A stretch of DNA of 14,187 nt, taken from CAYUNA01 sp047629355 (lineage in GTDB: Bacteria; Bacteroidota; Bacteroidia; Chitinophagales; Saprospiraceae). The position numbers were made by a program, and so were the translations under genes. This document shows positions 1 to 8,300 of the stretch, piece by piece (within the stretch, counting starts at the first letter, position 1; each line of letters starts with the position of its first letter). Under the pieces are notes generated by a model. It did no database searches and was not told where the DNA came from. It was given only the letters and a program-made list of their open reading frames with translations. The stretch spans positions 1 through 14,187 of the forward strand of contig JBLHWU010000173.1 in NCBI GenBank assembly GCA_047629355.1, written 5' to 3'.

Positions 1-52
1 GACCAAAACTCGAAAGCAAATAATCCGTGTATAAATCTAAAGTATCTTGCAT
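1..52 (-). CDS. Transposase, N-terminal fragment (runs off window)
   Basis: On the minus strand an ATG at 52 opens a frame that stays open to the window edge and reads MQDTLDLYTDYLLSSFG. Only 17 residues are visible. They resemble, from memory, the start of DDE transposases of the IS4/IS701 type found in Bacteroidota, which begin with a similar acidic, leucine/tyrosine-rich helix. No catalytic residue is in view, so the family call is an inference. If it is right, one end of the insertion sequence lies somewhere between 53 and about 200. No terminal inverted repeat can be assigned because the other end is outside the window. Confidence 0.45.
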   Translation of the reverse strand, partial: MQDTLDLYTDYLLSSFG

Positions 53-455
53 CACACAAAGTTATGCTTTCAAAGCCTTTTTTCAAAATTTGCGTAACAT
101 CAGTTATTAAAAAAGAATATCAATATCCTCATTAAATTTAATGAAGATTGTAGTCTAAGTAGGCAAAATCAACTGATGATTCATCTCACCAATCAATGCT
201 CCTGTGAAATAAATTTCAACCATCAAAAAAAGATAAGAATACCCTCGGTAAGTAAGGTTTTTTCGGGCTCATCTTGATTTTTTGGTGTCAATCCCAACCG
301 CAACAAACGCCACAATTGTAATAACCCACGCAAGTATATAGTTATTTTATATAATATCAAAATTTGTCGTATAATACAAATGAAATTAACAATTCCATCC
401 CCTAAATTCATTACCTCCATTTCAAACTATTCCCTTCCAAATTCGTTTTCAACAC
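53..455. other. Gene-free stretch between transposase start and ABC exporter
   Basis: AT-rich DNA of about 400 bp. It holds a 16-bp perfect palindrome at 129-144 and an 8-bp inverted pair, CATCAGTT at 98-105 and AACTGATG at 171-178, centred on nearly the same point. That could be the end region of the neighbouring insertion sequence or a small fold-back. The short open frames here have no recognisable protein features. The promoter of the ABC exporter should lie near 340-440, but I see no convincing motif. Confidence 0.5.
129..144. repeat. 16-bp perfect palindrome
   Basis: TCATTAAATTTAATGA reads the same on both strands. It lies about 80 bp upstream of the transposase start and is flanked by the 8-bp inverted pair at 98-105/171-178. 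It could be a regulator site or part of an insertion-sequence end. Its composition (A/T) makes chance occurrence possible. Confidence 0.4.
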
Positions 456-2294
456 ATGGCAATACGAAATTTTCAAGCAAAAAAGAAGGAAAAGAAGTCC
501 ATCAAAGACCAATTCTCCGCACTCAAAAACCTCCCCCGATTTTTCAAAATGATTTGGGAAACCAGCAAAGGCATGACCCTCGGAAACATTATGTTGCGGC
601 TGGTCAAATCTGCGCTACCGCTGGCGATGCTGTACGTGGGCAAGGAGATTATTGATGAAATCATTACAATTATCAACAACGATGGCGTAGGAGATTTGCA
701 ATTTCTCTGGACGATGGTCGGGATTGAATTGGGGCTGGCAGTACTGTCCGATTTGACCTCGCGGGGCATCACGTTATTGGATAGCTTACTGGGCGATTTA
801 TTTGCAAACAAGTCGTCGGTTTTGTTGATTCAGCACGCGGCGAAGCTGGATTTGTATCAATTTGAAGACCCAGATTTTTACGATAAACTCGAACGGGCGC
901 GGCGGCAGACGGTTGGGCGTACCATTTTGATGTCGCAGGTGCTGAGTCAGGTGCAGGATTTTATTACGATTATTTTCTTGGCGGGTGGACTGATTGCCTT
1001 CAATCCGTGGTTGATTTTGATATTAATTATTGCCCTGCTACCCTCTTTTTTGGGTGAGACCCATTTTAATCAAAAATCCTATTCCCTCACCAATAGTTGG
1101 ACGCCCGAACGCCGAGAATTGGACTATCTCCGCTACATTGGTGCGAGCGACGAAACAGCGAAAGAGGTCAAAATTTTCAACCTCGCCGATTTCCTTGCTG
1201 ACCGTTTTAAAACCATTTCTGACCGATACTATAAAGCCAATACCAAAATTGCGGTAAGTCGCGCGATGTGGGGAATTTTGCTAAGTTCTATTGGGACGTT
1301 GGCGTATTACGGAGCGTATGTTTTTATCATTTTCCAAACAGTTGGTGGCTTAATTACCGTTGGTACACTCACGTTTTTAGCGGGTAGTTTTCAGCGGATG
1401 CGGTCGATGTTGCAGAGTATGTTGAGTCGATTTTCAAAAATTGCGGAAGGGGCTTTATATTTGGAAGATTTGTTTGACTTTATGGAAATAAAACCGACGA
1501 TTGTTGCCAATCCGGATGCTAAAAAATTACCGAAACCAATTCAAAGAGGCTTCACTTTTGAGAATGTTAGTTTTAAATATTTGAACAGTGAAAAGTACGC
1601 CATTCGCAATTTATCTTTTCATTTAAATGCGGGTGAAAAACTCGCTTTGGTCGGCGAAAATGGCGCAGGAAAAACGACTTTGGTCAAATTATTAGCTCGT
1701 TTGTACGAACCATCAGAAGGTCGAATTTTGCTCGACGGCGTGGACATTCGTGAATACAGCCTTGCCGACTTGCGCAATAATGTCGGCATTATTTTTCAGG
1801 ATTATATCCGCTTTTCAATGAAAGCATCTGAGAATATCGCCATCGGCAGCATCGGAAAAGTGGACGATATTCCGTTAATAAAATCAGCGGCACAGAAGAG
1901 TTTGGCAGATACCGTTATAGATGATTTGCCTGAAAAATATCAACAGGTTTTGGGTAAACGATTTGCCAACGGCGTTGACTTGTCTGGCGGTCAGTGGCAA
2001 AAAATTGCGCTCGCCCGTGCGTACATGCGTGAAGCCCAACTGCTTATTTTAGATGAACCCACTTCCGCCCTTGATGCCCGCGCGGAACACGAAGTTTTTC
2101 AACGTTTTTCTGAATTAATTGCGGGTAAAACGGCGGTGCTGATTTCTCACCGATTCTCTACTGTTCGGATGGCGGATAGGATTTTATTTTTGGAAAATGG
2201 AATGCAGAAGGAACTGGGTTCGCATGAGGAATTGTTGGCGCAAAAAGGGAAGTATGCGGAGTTGTTTGAATTGCAGGCGTCGGGGTATGCTTAA
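456..2294 (+). CDS. ABC exporter half-transporter (membrane domain fused to ATPase)
   Basis: This 612-residue protein has the layout of a type IV ABC exporter: a six-helix membrane domain at about residues 30-335, then a nucleotide-binding domain at about 365-605. The ATPase motifs are complete: Walker A GENGAGKTT at 400-408, signature LSGGQ at 509-513, Walker B ending in D533-E534, and the switch histidine H565 in LISHR. Such proteins work as dimers in the inner membrane and export lipids, peptides or drugs. Nothing here reveals the substrate. The ATG at 456 gives a basic, lysine-rich cytoplasmic start (MAIRNFQAKKKEKK), which fits; no strong ribosome site precedes it, as is usual in Bacteroidota. 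The gene stands alone, with no same-operon partner, so a homodimer is likely. Confidence 0.9.
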   Translation: MAIRNFQAKKKEKKSIKDQFSALKNLPRFFKMIWETSKGMTLGNIMLRLVKSALPLAMLYVGKEIIDEIITIINNDGVGDLQFLWTMVGIELGLAVLSDLTSRGITLLDSLLGDLFANKSSVLLIQHAAKLDLYQFEDPDFYDKLERARRQTVGRTILMSQVLSQVQDFITIIFLAGGLIAFNPWLILILIIALLPSFLGETHFNQKSYSLTNSWTPERRELDYLRYIGASDETAKEVKIFNLADFLADRFKTISDRYYKANTKIAVSRAMWGILLSSIGTLAYYGAYVFIIFQTVGGLITVGTLTFLAGSFQRMRSMLQSMLSRFSKIAEGALYLEDLFDFMEIKPTIVANPDAKKLPKPIQRGFTFENVSFKYLNSEKYAIRNLSFHLNAGEKLALVGENGAGKTTLVKLLARLYEPSEGRILLDGVDIREYSLADLRNNVGIIFQDYIRFSMKASENIAIGSIGKVDDIPLIKSAAQKSLADTVIDDLPEKYQQVLGKRFANGVDLSGGQWQKIALARAYMREAQLLILDEPTSALDARAEHEVFQRFSELIAGKTAVLISHRFSTVRMADRILFLENGMQKELGSHEELLAQKGKYAELFELQASGYA

Positions 2295-2296
2295 AT

Positions 2297-2387
2297 AATT
2301 AGCAATGAACAATGTGCAATGTGCAATTTTATCTAATGAACAATGAGTAATTTGGAACGCCTGAATAATTGCTAATTGCTAATTGTA
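2297..2387. repeat. Degenerate 7-bp tandem repeats with inverted halves
   Basis: After the ABC stop codon the DNA is built of 7-bp units. AATGAAC, AATGTGC, AATGTGC run from 2304 to 2324, AATGAAC and AATGAGT from 2335 to 2348, and AATTGCT, AATTGCT, AATTGTA from 2367 to 2387. The left end (AATTAGCAAT, 2297-2306) is the reverse complement of ATTGCTAATT at 2368-2377 and 2375-2384, so the tract can fold back. It may act as a weak transcription end for the ABC gene, but there is no T-tract. It resembles the heptamer repeat tracts scattered in some other bacterial genomes. Confidence 0.65.
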
Positions 2388-2390
2388 AAA

Positions 2391-2437
2391 CTTGCATCTT
2401 AGTTGACTTTATCCTATTTTTACACAAAAAAGTCAAC
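2391..2437 (+). promoter_or_regulatory. Candidate promoter and operator of the HTH-peptidase gene
   Basis: A perfect 9-bp inverted repeat, GTTGACTTT (2402-2410) and AAAGTCAAC (2429-2437), ends 11 bp before the HTH-peptidase start codon. Between the arms lies TATTTTTA (2415-2422), one base from the Bacteroidota -7 motif TAnnTTTG. CTTG at 2391-2394 sits 20 bp upstream, about where the -33 TTTG is expected. An Xre-type protein bound here would cover its own promoter, which suggests autoregulation. This is inference from sequence and position only. Confidence 0.4.
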
Positions 2438-2448
2438 CAAAATATATC

Positions 2449-3498
2449 ATGAAAAACATATTCGCACATCGACTTAAGACCGCCCGCCTGATTCAAGGAC
2501 TGTCACAAGTCGATTTAGCAGCAAAATTGGCGGTCAGCAAACAGGCAATAAGTAAGTATGAGCATGGACAAATGCTACCAGATAGCAAGATTTTGCTGAA
2601 GATGAGTCAGATATTGGGTCAAAAACCAGACTTTTTCACCCGCCCAGTTTCAGTAGAGATGGAAAGCGTGGAGTTTCGGAAAAAGTCGGTTTTGCAAGGA
2701 AAGAACTTGACTGCTGTGAAGGCGCGCATTGCGAATGAAATAGAATGTTATCTGGAGTTGGAGGAAATTTTAGGCATCCGAGAAACGTTTTCAAGTCCAT
2801 TAGAAAAATTTTCTATTCAACATATTGACGATGTTGAGAAGGCGACGATTCACGTTTTAGAAGTTTGGAATTTAGGCTTTAATCCATTGCCGAATGTCGT
2901 CGAAATGTTGGAACACAAAGCAATCAAGGTAGTGGAAATTGACGCCCCACCAAGTTTTGATGGCTTATCGACTACGGTCAAAAATGGCGTTCCAGTCATT
3001 GTTTTAAATAAAAATTTCGATGTGGTGCGCAAGCGATTTACTGCGCTGCATGAGTTGGGACATTTATTAATGACGTTGCCCGACGGTATTTCTCACAAAG
3101 AAAAAGAGACATTTTGTAACCGTTTTGCGGGTGCGATGCTGATTCCAAAACATATTTTAATACAAGAAATGGGTGCAAAACGCTACAACGTTTCGGTCAA
3201 CGAACTCATTAAAATTAAGGAATCTTACGGTATTTCTATCGCTGCCCTCGTTTATCGCGCCAATGATTTGCAGGTGATTACGGATAGCAGTGCCAAGCGG
3301 TTTTGGAAATTTCGAAATGAAAGCGTCAAGCGCAAAAAAGAGATTGGTTGGGGCAGTTATAAAGGTCAGGAGACTTCGGGGCGTTTTGAACAATTGCTGT
3401 ATAAAGCGCTAGCGGAGGAGTTGGTTTCTTGGAGTAAGGCGGCGAGTTTGGCGAATGTGGATGTGGCGGAGTTGCGGAAGAAATTTCAAGTTTTGTAG
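2449..3498 (+). CDS. Xre-type HTH regulator fused to ImmA/IrrE-like zinc peptidase
   Basis: The 349-residue protein has two recognisable parts. Residues about 7-62 form a Cro/CI-type helix-turn-helix (LSQVDLAAKLAVSKQAISKYEHG). Residues about 150-260 match the ImmA/IrrE (COG2856) metallopeptidase family, with the zinc motif HELGH at 201-205 and a following E220-x-x-C-N-x-F-A stretch that probably supplies the third ligand. Related proteins cleave repressors (ImmA, IrrE) or serve as antitoxin-like regulators. The C-terminal 90 residues are an uncharacterised tail common in this architecture. A 9-bp inverted repeat just upstream may be its own operator. The PIN-domain gene follows 153 bp downstream, suggesting a toxin-antitoxin-like pair. 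The active-site residues are intact, so I see no sign of decay. Confidence 0.85.
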   Translation: MKNIFAHRLKTARLIQGLSQVDLAAKLAVSKQAISKYEHGQMLPDSKILLKMSQILGQKPDFFTRPVSVEMESVEFRKKSVLQGKNLTAVKARIANEIECYLELEEILGIRETFSSPLEKFSIQHIDDVEKATIHVLEVWNLGFNPLPNVVEMLEHKAIKVVEIDAPPSFDGLSTTVKNGVPVIVLNKNFDVVRKRFTALHELGHLLMTLPDGISHKEKETFCNRFAGAMLIPKHILIQEMGAKRYNVSVNELIKIKESYGISIAALVYRANDLQVITDSSAKRFWKFRNESVKRKKEIGWGSYKGQETSGRFEQLLYKALAEELVSWSKAASLANVDVAELRKKFQVL

Positions 3499-3541
3499 TT
3501 AGGTGTGAGACTTTCCATGCCAGACAGGGTTGTTATACAGA

Positions 3542-3561
3542 TTGAACGGATTTGAACGGAT
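3542..3561. repeat. 10-bp sequence in tandem, two copies
   Basis: TTGAACGGAT occurs twice head to tail between the HTH-peptidase and PIN genes. It may be the remnant of a longer simple repeat. No function can be assigned. Confidence 0.6.
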
Positions 3562-3651
3562 TCGTGTAGGTCAGGTGCCTTTTTTGCGAAAAAATTACTC
3601 GAACTTATAACAATCCGCTCTATTTTTTTATTGAAAATGCTATATTTATAG

Positions 3652-4161
3652 ATGCCAAAAGTTGCCCTCAATGATACAAATATTTTGATTGATTTCTACA
3701 AAATCGACTTGCTCGATGCGTTGCTAGAAATTGATTTGGAGATGCATACCACTGACTTTGTCGTAGCGGAATTGGTAGTGGAAGAACAGTTGGATTGGTT
3801 GGAGGAGTTGATTGAGCAACGCAAATTAATCGTTTCTGGATTTTCAGGGGAAGAGATTTTTGAATTGATGCAAAAGGAAAGTGACAATCTAGGTTTGTCT
3901 TTGACCGATTGTTCGGCTTGGCAATGGGCGGAGAAAAATCAAGGAATTTTGCTGACTGGCGATGCGCAATTACGGCAAGCAGCGATTAAAAGCGGCGTGG
4001 AAGTGCATGGTTCGATTTGGTTGATGGATAAACTGTTGCGACAAGGAATTTTGACAGAAGCGCAGGGATGCAAGGCGATTAAAAAATTACGAAAGAAGAA
4101 TCGACGTTTGCCGAAGCGAGAGCTTGATAAGCGAGAGAAGTTGTGGTGTGTAGATGCTTAG
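3652..4161 (+). CDS. PIN-domain protein, probable ribonuclease toxin of a TA-like pair
   Basis: The 169-residue protein starts with NDTNILIDF, the usual first strand of PIN-domain nucleases. The acidic active-site set can be placed at D8, E40 (VVAE), D86 (SLTDC) and D104 (LLTGD), the order and spacing expected for a metal-dependent RNase. The last 30 residues are strongly basic (KKLRKKNRRLPKRELDKREK), which could help bind RNA. Many PIN proteins are toxins of type II toxin-antitoxin modules. Here the candidate partner is the HTH-ImmA/IrrE protein 153 bp upstream. The gap argues against translational coupling, so the pairing is inferred from context. A TATATTTA motif lies only 6 bp before the ATG and no Shine-Dalgarno is evident. 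Confidence 0.8.
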   Translation: MPKVALNDTNILIDFYKIDLLDALLEIDLEMHTTDFVVAELVVEEQLDWLEELIEQRKLIVSGFSGEEIFELMQKESDNLGLSLTDCSAWQWAEKNQGILLTGDAQLRQAAIKSGVEVHGSIWLMDKLLRQGILTEAQGCKAIKKLRKKNRRLPKRELDKREKLWCVDA

Positions 4162-4378
4162 TTTTAAAACAACGGTAACTCTTCCCTCTACACAAAAAAT
4201 GCTACAAAACGACCTTTCATCTATTAAATTCCTTTATTAAACCGATTTTTTTTAAAAATTTCCACGCTTTTACCAACCTTTGATAAAAAATAGTACAATC
4301 CTTTGTAACAAAAGCCTCATACCAACCGTATCACCATCAGCCATTAAATAAAATCCTTTTAAAAATTAAATATCAATT

Positions 4379-5260
4379 ATGGAATTACGAATCGCCAACT
4401 TATCTAAAACATACTCAAACGGAGTACAAGCCCTAAAAAATGTTACCCTTGATATTCCGATTGGAATGTTCGGATTACTTGGACCCAACGGTGCAGGGAA
4501 ATCTTCCCTCATGCGAACTATCGCGACCTTGCAAGAACCCGATACAGGCAGCATTATGCTTGGTGATTTGGATGTCTTGACAGAGAAAGATGAGGTTAGA
4601 AAAATATTGGGTTATCTGCCTCAAGAATTTGGCGTTTATCCGCGGATTAGTGCAGAAGTTTTGCTTGACCATTTGGCCGTTTTAAAAGGAATTACGAATC
4701 GAAGTGAAAGAAAAGAGTTGGTGAAAGCTCTCTTAGAAAAAACCAATTTGTACGACCATCGAAAGAAAAATTTGGGCGGTTATTCTGGTGGAATGAAGCA
4801 ACGTTTTGGCATCGCTCAAGCTCTGTTAGCACAACCAAAATTGATTATTGTAGATGAACCCACCGCTGGACTCGACCCTGCGGAACGCAACCGTTTCCTC
4901 AATTTATTAAGCGAAATCGGCGAAAATACCGTCGTTATTCTCTCCACGCACATCGTCGAAGATGTCAAAGAATTGTGTACCAAAATGGCAGTCATTAACC
5001 AAGGCGAAGTCATGCTAACAGGCACGCCAAGCAGTGCGTTGGATGCTTTGCAAGGTAAAATTTGGCGCAAGCAAATCGAGAAAAACCAAATCGAAGAGTA
5101 CAAGAACAGTTTCAACGTCATTTCCGAAAAACGTATTGCGGGCAAACCCGTTATTCATGTGATGGCAGATACTGCACCCGATGCGGGATTTAGAAGCATG
5201 GAACCAGATTTAGAAGATGTTTATTTCAATGAGATTTTTGGGGAACGAGCATTCGTTTAA
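4379..5260 (+). CDS. ABC transporter ATP-binding subunit
   Basis: The 293-residue protein is a stand-alone ABC ATPase of the ABC-2 (DRA/CcmA-like) type. It has Walker A GPNGAGKSS at 35-43, the Q-loop Q82, a signature in the form YSGGM at 135-139, Walker B with D159-E160, and the switch histidine H191. The signature is the YSGGM variant common in this ATPase group, not LSGGQ. The C-terminal 80 residues form the short extra domain typical of the group. The gene lies 92 bp upstream of the permease-peptidase fusion on the same strand, and this is almost certainly the ATPase that drives it. The ATG at 4379 gives a normal first strand (MELRIANLSKTYSNG). Confidence 0.9.
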   Translation: MELRIANLSKTYSNGVQALKNVTLDIPIGMFGLLGPNGAGKSSLMRTIATLQEPDTGSIMLGDLDVLTEKDEVRKILGYLPQEFGVYPRISAEVLLDHLAVLKGITNRSERKELVKALLEKTNLYDHRKKNLGGYSGGMKQRFGIAQALLAQPKLIIVDEPTAGLDPAERNRFLNLLSEIGENTVVILSTHIVEDVKELCTKMAVINQGEVMLTGTPSSALDALQGKIWRKQIEKNQIEEYKNSFNVISEKRIAGKPVIHVMADTAPDAGFRSMEPDLEDVYFNEIFGERAFV

Positions 5261-5266
5261 AATCCA

Positions 5267-5295
5267 GTAGCTGATCCTTTCAGGGTATCTGCTAC
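5267..5295 (+). other. Imperfect hairpin between ATPase and permease genes
   Basis: GTAGC at 5267-5271 pairs with GCTAC at 5291-5295. Inside, GAT pairs with ATC and CC with GG, leaving one mismatch and one bulge. There is no T-tract after it, so it is not a standard terminator. It could stabilise mRNA or lower downstream expression within the operon, but this is speculative. Confidence 0.3.
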
Positions 5296-5307
5296 CTGTG
5301 GACTCAA

Positions 5308-5347
5308 AATCGAAATAATCTAATCAATCACATCAATCGAAATAATC
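5308..5347. repeat. 13-bp direct repeat just before the permease start
   Basis: AATCGAAATAATC occurs at 5308-5320 and again at 5335-5347, 27 bp apart. The second copy ends 5 bp before the ATG of the permease-peptidase gene. It could be a protein-binding pair or a leftover of local duplication. Confidence 0.5.
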
Positions 5348-5352
5348 AAACC

Positions 5353-8300
5353 ATGTGGGAAATATTTAAATTTGAACTTCAATATCGGGCGAAGCGTCCG
5401 GCAACTTATATTTACTTTGCAATTCTGTTTTTAATGGCATTTTGCGCCATCACAACGGACGTCATTCAAGTCGGCGGCAGTGCGGGACAAATCAAAGCCA
5501 ATGCGCCGACGACCATTACTTTTTTCTTCACCATTTTATCAGCAGTTATCGGGATGCTAATGGCTTCTGCAATTATGGGCGTGCCAGTCATTCGAGATTT
5601 TGAACACGGGACGGCGTCCATGATGTTTACTGCGCCAATCAACAAATATCAATACCTCGGTGGGCGATTTCTCGGCTCATTTGTAACGCTATTATTTGTT
5701 TTTTCGGGCATCTTTTTCGGGATAGCTTTGGGCTTTCTCATGCCTTGGGTAGAGGCAGATAAATTACTGCCTTACAATCTTGGACACATCATTCAACCAT
5801 TCTTCGTTTTTGCCTTGACCAATGCGTTTATCATGGCGGGACTGTTCTTTTCAAGCGGTGCATTGAGCCGAAAATTGATGGTCGTTTATGTGCAAGGCAT
5901 TTTGCTATTTATCATCTATAACCTGACGCTTAACATGATGTCGGATTGGGAAAATCAAGATTTGGGCGCGATGTTGGACCCTTTTGGTATCAGTACGGTT
6001 GAGCATTATACCCGCTATTGGACCGTTGCTGAACAAAACACGCAAACCGTTCCTTTTGACGGTGTAGTTCTCTGGAATCGACTGCTTTGGATGGGATTGA
6101 GTCTAGCAGTTTTGCTATTTACCTTTTGGAAATTCGATTTCAACTTAGTCGGCAACGCCAGTAAAAAACAAAAGAAGAATGTCCAAGTAAAATTGGCAAA
6201 TGTAGTTAGTCAACACGCCGCAGTTACGATTCCAAAAGTTACACAACATTTCGGTTTTGCGACCAATATGAAGCAGCTTTTTGACCTATCTGTTTTCTAT
6301 TTTAAATGGCTGACCAAGCAAATTCCATTCGTAGCAATTACCGTCATGGGACTGATTTTCACCATCATTGGAACCGTCGTTTTTGTCGGCGGTGGTATGT
6401 ACGATGTCGATTCCTATCCAACGACTTATCGGATGTTAGAGTCCTTGAGCGATTTCAATATATTCTTTATCATTATCATCGTTTTTTATTCAGGAGAGTT
6501 GATTTGGAAGGAGCGCGATGTGAAAATGAATTTGATTCATGATGCGATGCCCTACCCTAATTTTGTGGCGGTCGGCGGTAAGTTTATGGCGATGATTTAT
6601 GTCTTTGTTGGCTTGTTGTTGTTGCTGATTTTGTGTGGCGTGATTTCACAGGCAATTATGGGTTTCACCGATTTTAGATTGGATGTTTATTTTAAAACCT
6701 TGTTTTCAGATATCTTCTTTTTCTGTGTCTTGTTTACATTTTTGGGCTTTTTCATCCATACAATTGTTAATCACAAATTTGTAGGACACGCCCTTTATGT
6801 CTTGTTTTTTATCATCACCTTAGTGATTACGCAGCTAGGATTTGAGCACGATATGTTCCGATTTGCGTCAGGTGGTTTGGGTACATTCTCGGACATGAAT
6901 AGCTTCGGGCATTATGTGAATCCATTTAGTTGGTTTAGCCTTTATTGGTTTGGCTTGGCATTGGTGATGTTTGCTTTGGTGCTGGTTTTTAGCGTTCGAG
7001 GAGCAGAAGCAGCGGTAAAAACTCGTTTAAAATTAGGGGCTTTGCGTTTGACTCGTCCACTGTTGCTATTTGGAATTGCAGCGTTTTTAATGTTTGGCTT
7101 ATCGGGTTGCTATATCTATTACAACACCAATGTTTTGAATAGTTATATGAGTTCTGATGACTCAAATGCGTTGCAAGCTGCATATGAAAAGACGTTGAAA
7201 AAATATAAGAAAGAGCCTATTTTAGAAATAGTCGATACTTATGTCGAAGTCGATTTGTTTCCAGCAGAACGAGATTTTGATGCGCGTGGTCGTTATATTT
7301 TAAAAAATAAAACGGAACAGCCGATTTCTAAAATTTATTTGCAGAAAAATATTGATTCGGAAGTAACTGATACCGTTTGGTTTGATGAAAAAATAACGCT
7401 GGTAGAGGATTTTTCTAAATTCCGTTTTAAAATTTATGAATTGGCAATACCTGTTCAACCTGGCGATAGTTTGGTCGCGAATTTTGAATCAAAATTTAGA
7501 ACCGTTGGTTTTGTTGAAAGTGGTTCAACGACGCAAGTTGTCGAAAATGGAACATTTTTTAACAACGGATTTTTCCCAACTTTTGGCTATCAAGACAATT
7601 ACGAAGTTGGTAGAGACGATGACCGAAAAGACAACGATTTGCCGGAAAAAGAACGGATGCCTGAGCGCGATGACCCGCATGCCGTTCACGATAATTTGTT
7701 TGGAAATGTGGCAGACCGCATTAATTTAGAGATAATTATGAGTACGTCAGATGACCAAATTGCGATTGCGCCAGGTTATTTGCAAAAAGAATGGGAAGAA
7801 GACGGTCGCCGTTATTTTCATTACAAAATGGACAAACCGATTGCCAATTTCTTTAGCATGGTTTCGGCTCGATATGAGGTGGTTCGGGATGTTTGGAAAG
7901 GCGATTCGCAGGAGGTTCGTTTGGAAATTTATTACAACAAAGGGCATGAATACAACTTGGATAGAATGCTCCGGTCGATGAAAAATTCGTTGGATTATTT
8001 TACCAAAAACTTCAGCCCATATCAGTATCGACAGTTGCGAATTATGGAGTTTCCACGTTATTCCAGTTTCGCGCAATCATTTAGCAATACCGTACCATTT
8101 AGCGAAGGCATTGGTTTTATGTTGAACGTCAAAGAAGATGATGTAGACATTCCATATTATGTGACGGCACACGAAATTGCGCATCAATGGTGGGGGCATC
8201 AGGTGACCGAAGCGGGCGTACAAGGGAATGCGATGTCATCAGAAACAATGGCGCAATATTCAGCATTGATGGTCATGAAACAAGAATTGCCAGAAGCGAT

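Noticed and set aside
223..420. 65-residue minus-strand open frame ahead of the ABC exporter
   Set aside because: No domain, signal peptide or ribosome site; low-complexity leucine/isoleucine composition typical of AT-rich non-coding DNA.
456..2294. ABC exporter and HTH-peptidase as one operon
   Set aside because: A 154-bp gap with a repeat tract and a promoter-like region separates them, so separate transcription is more likely.
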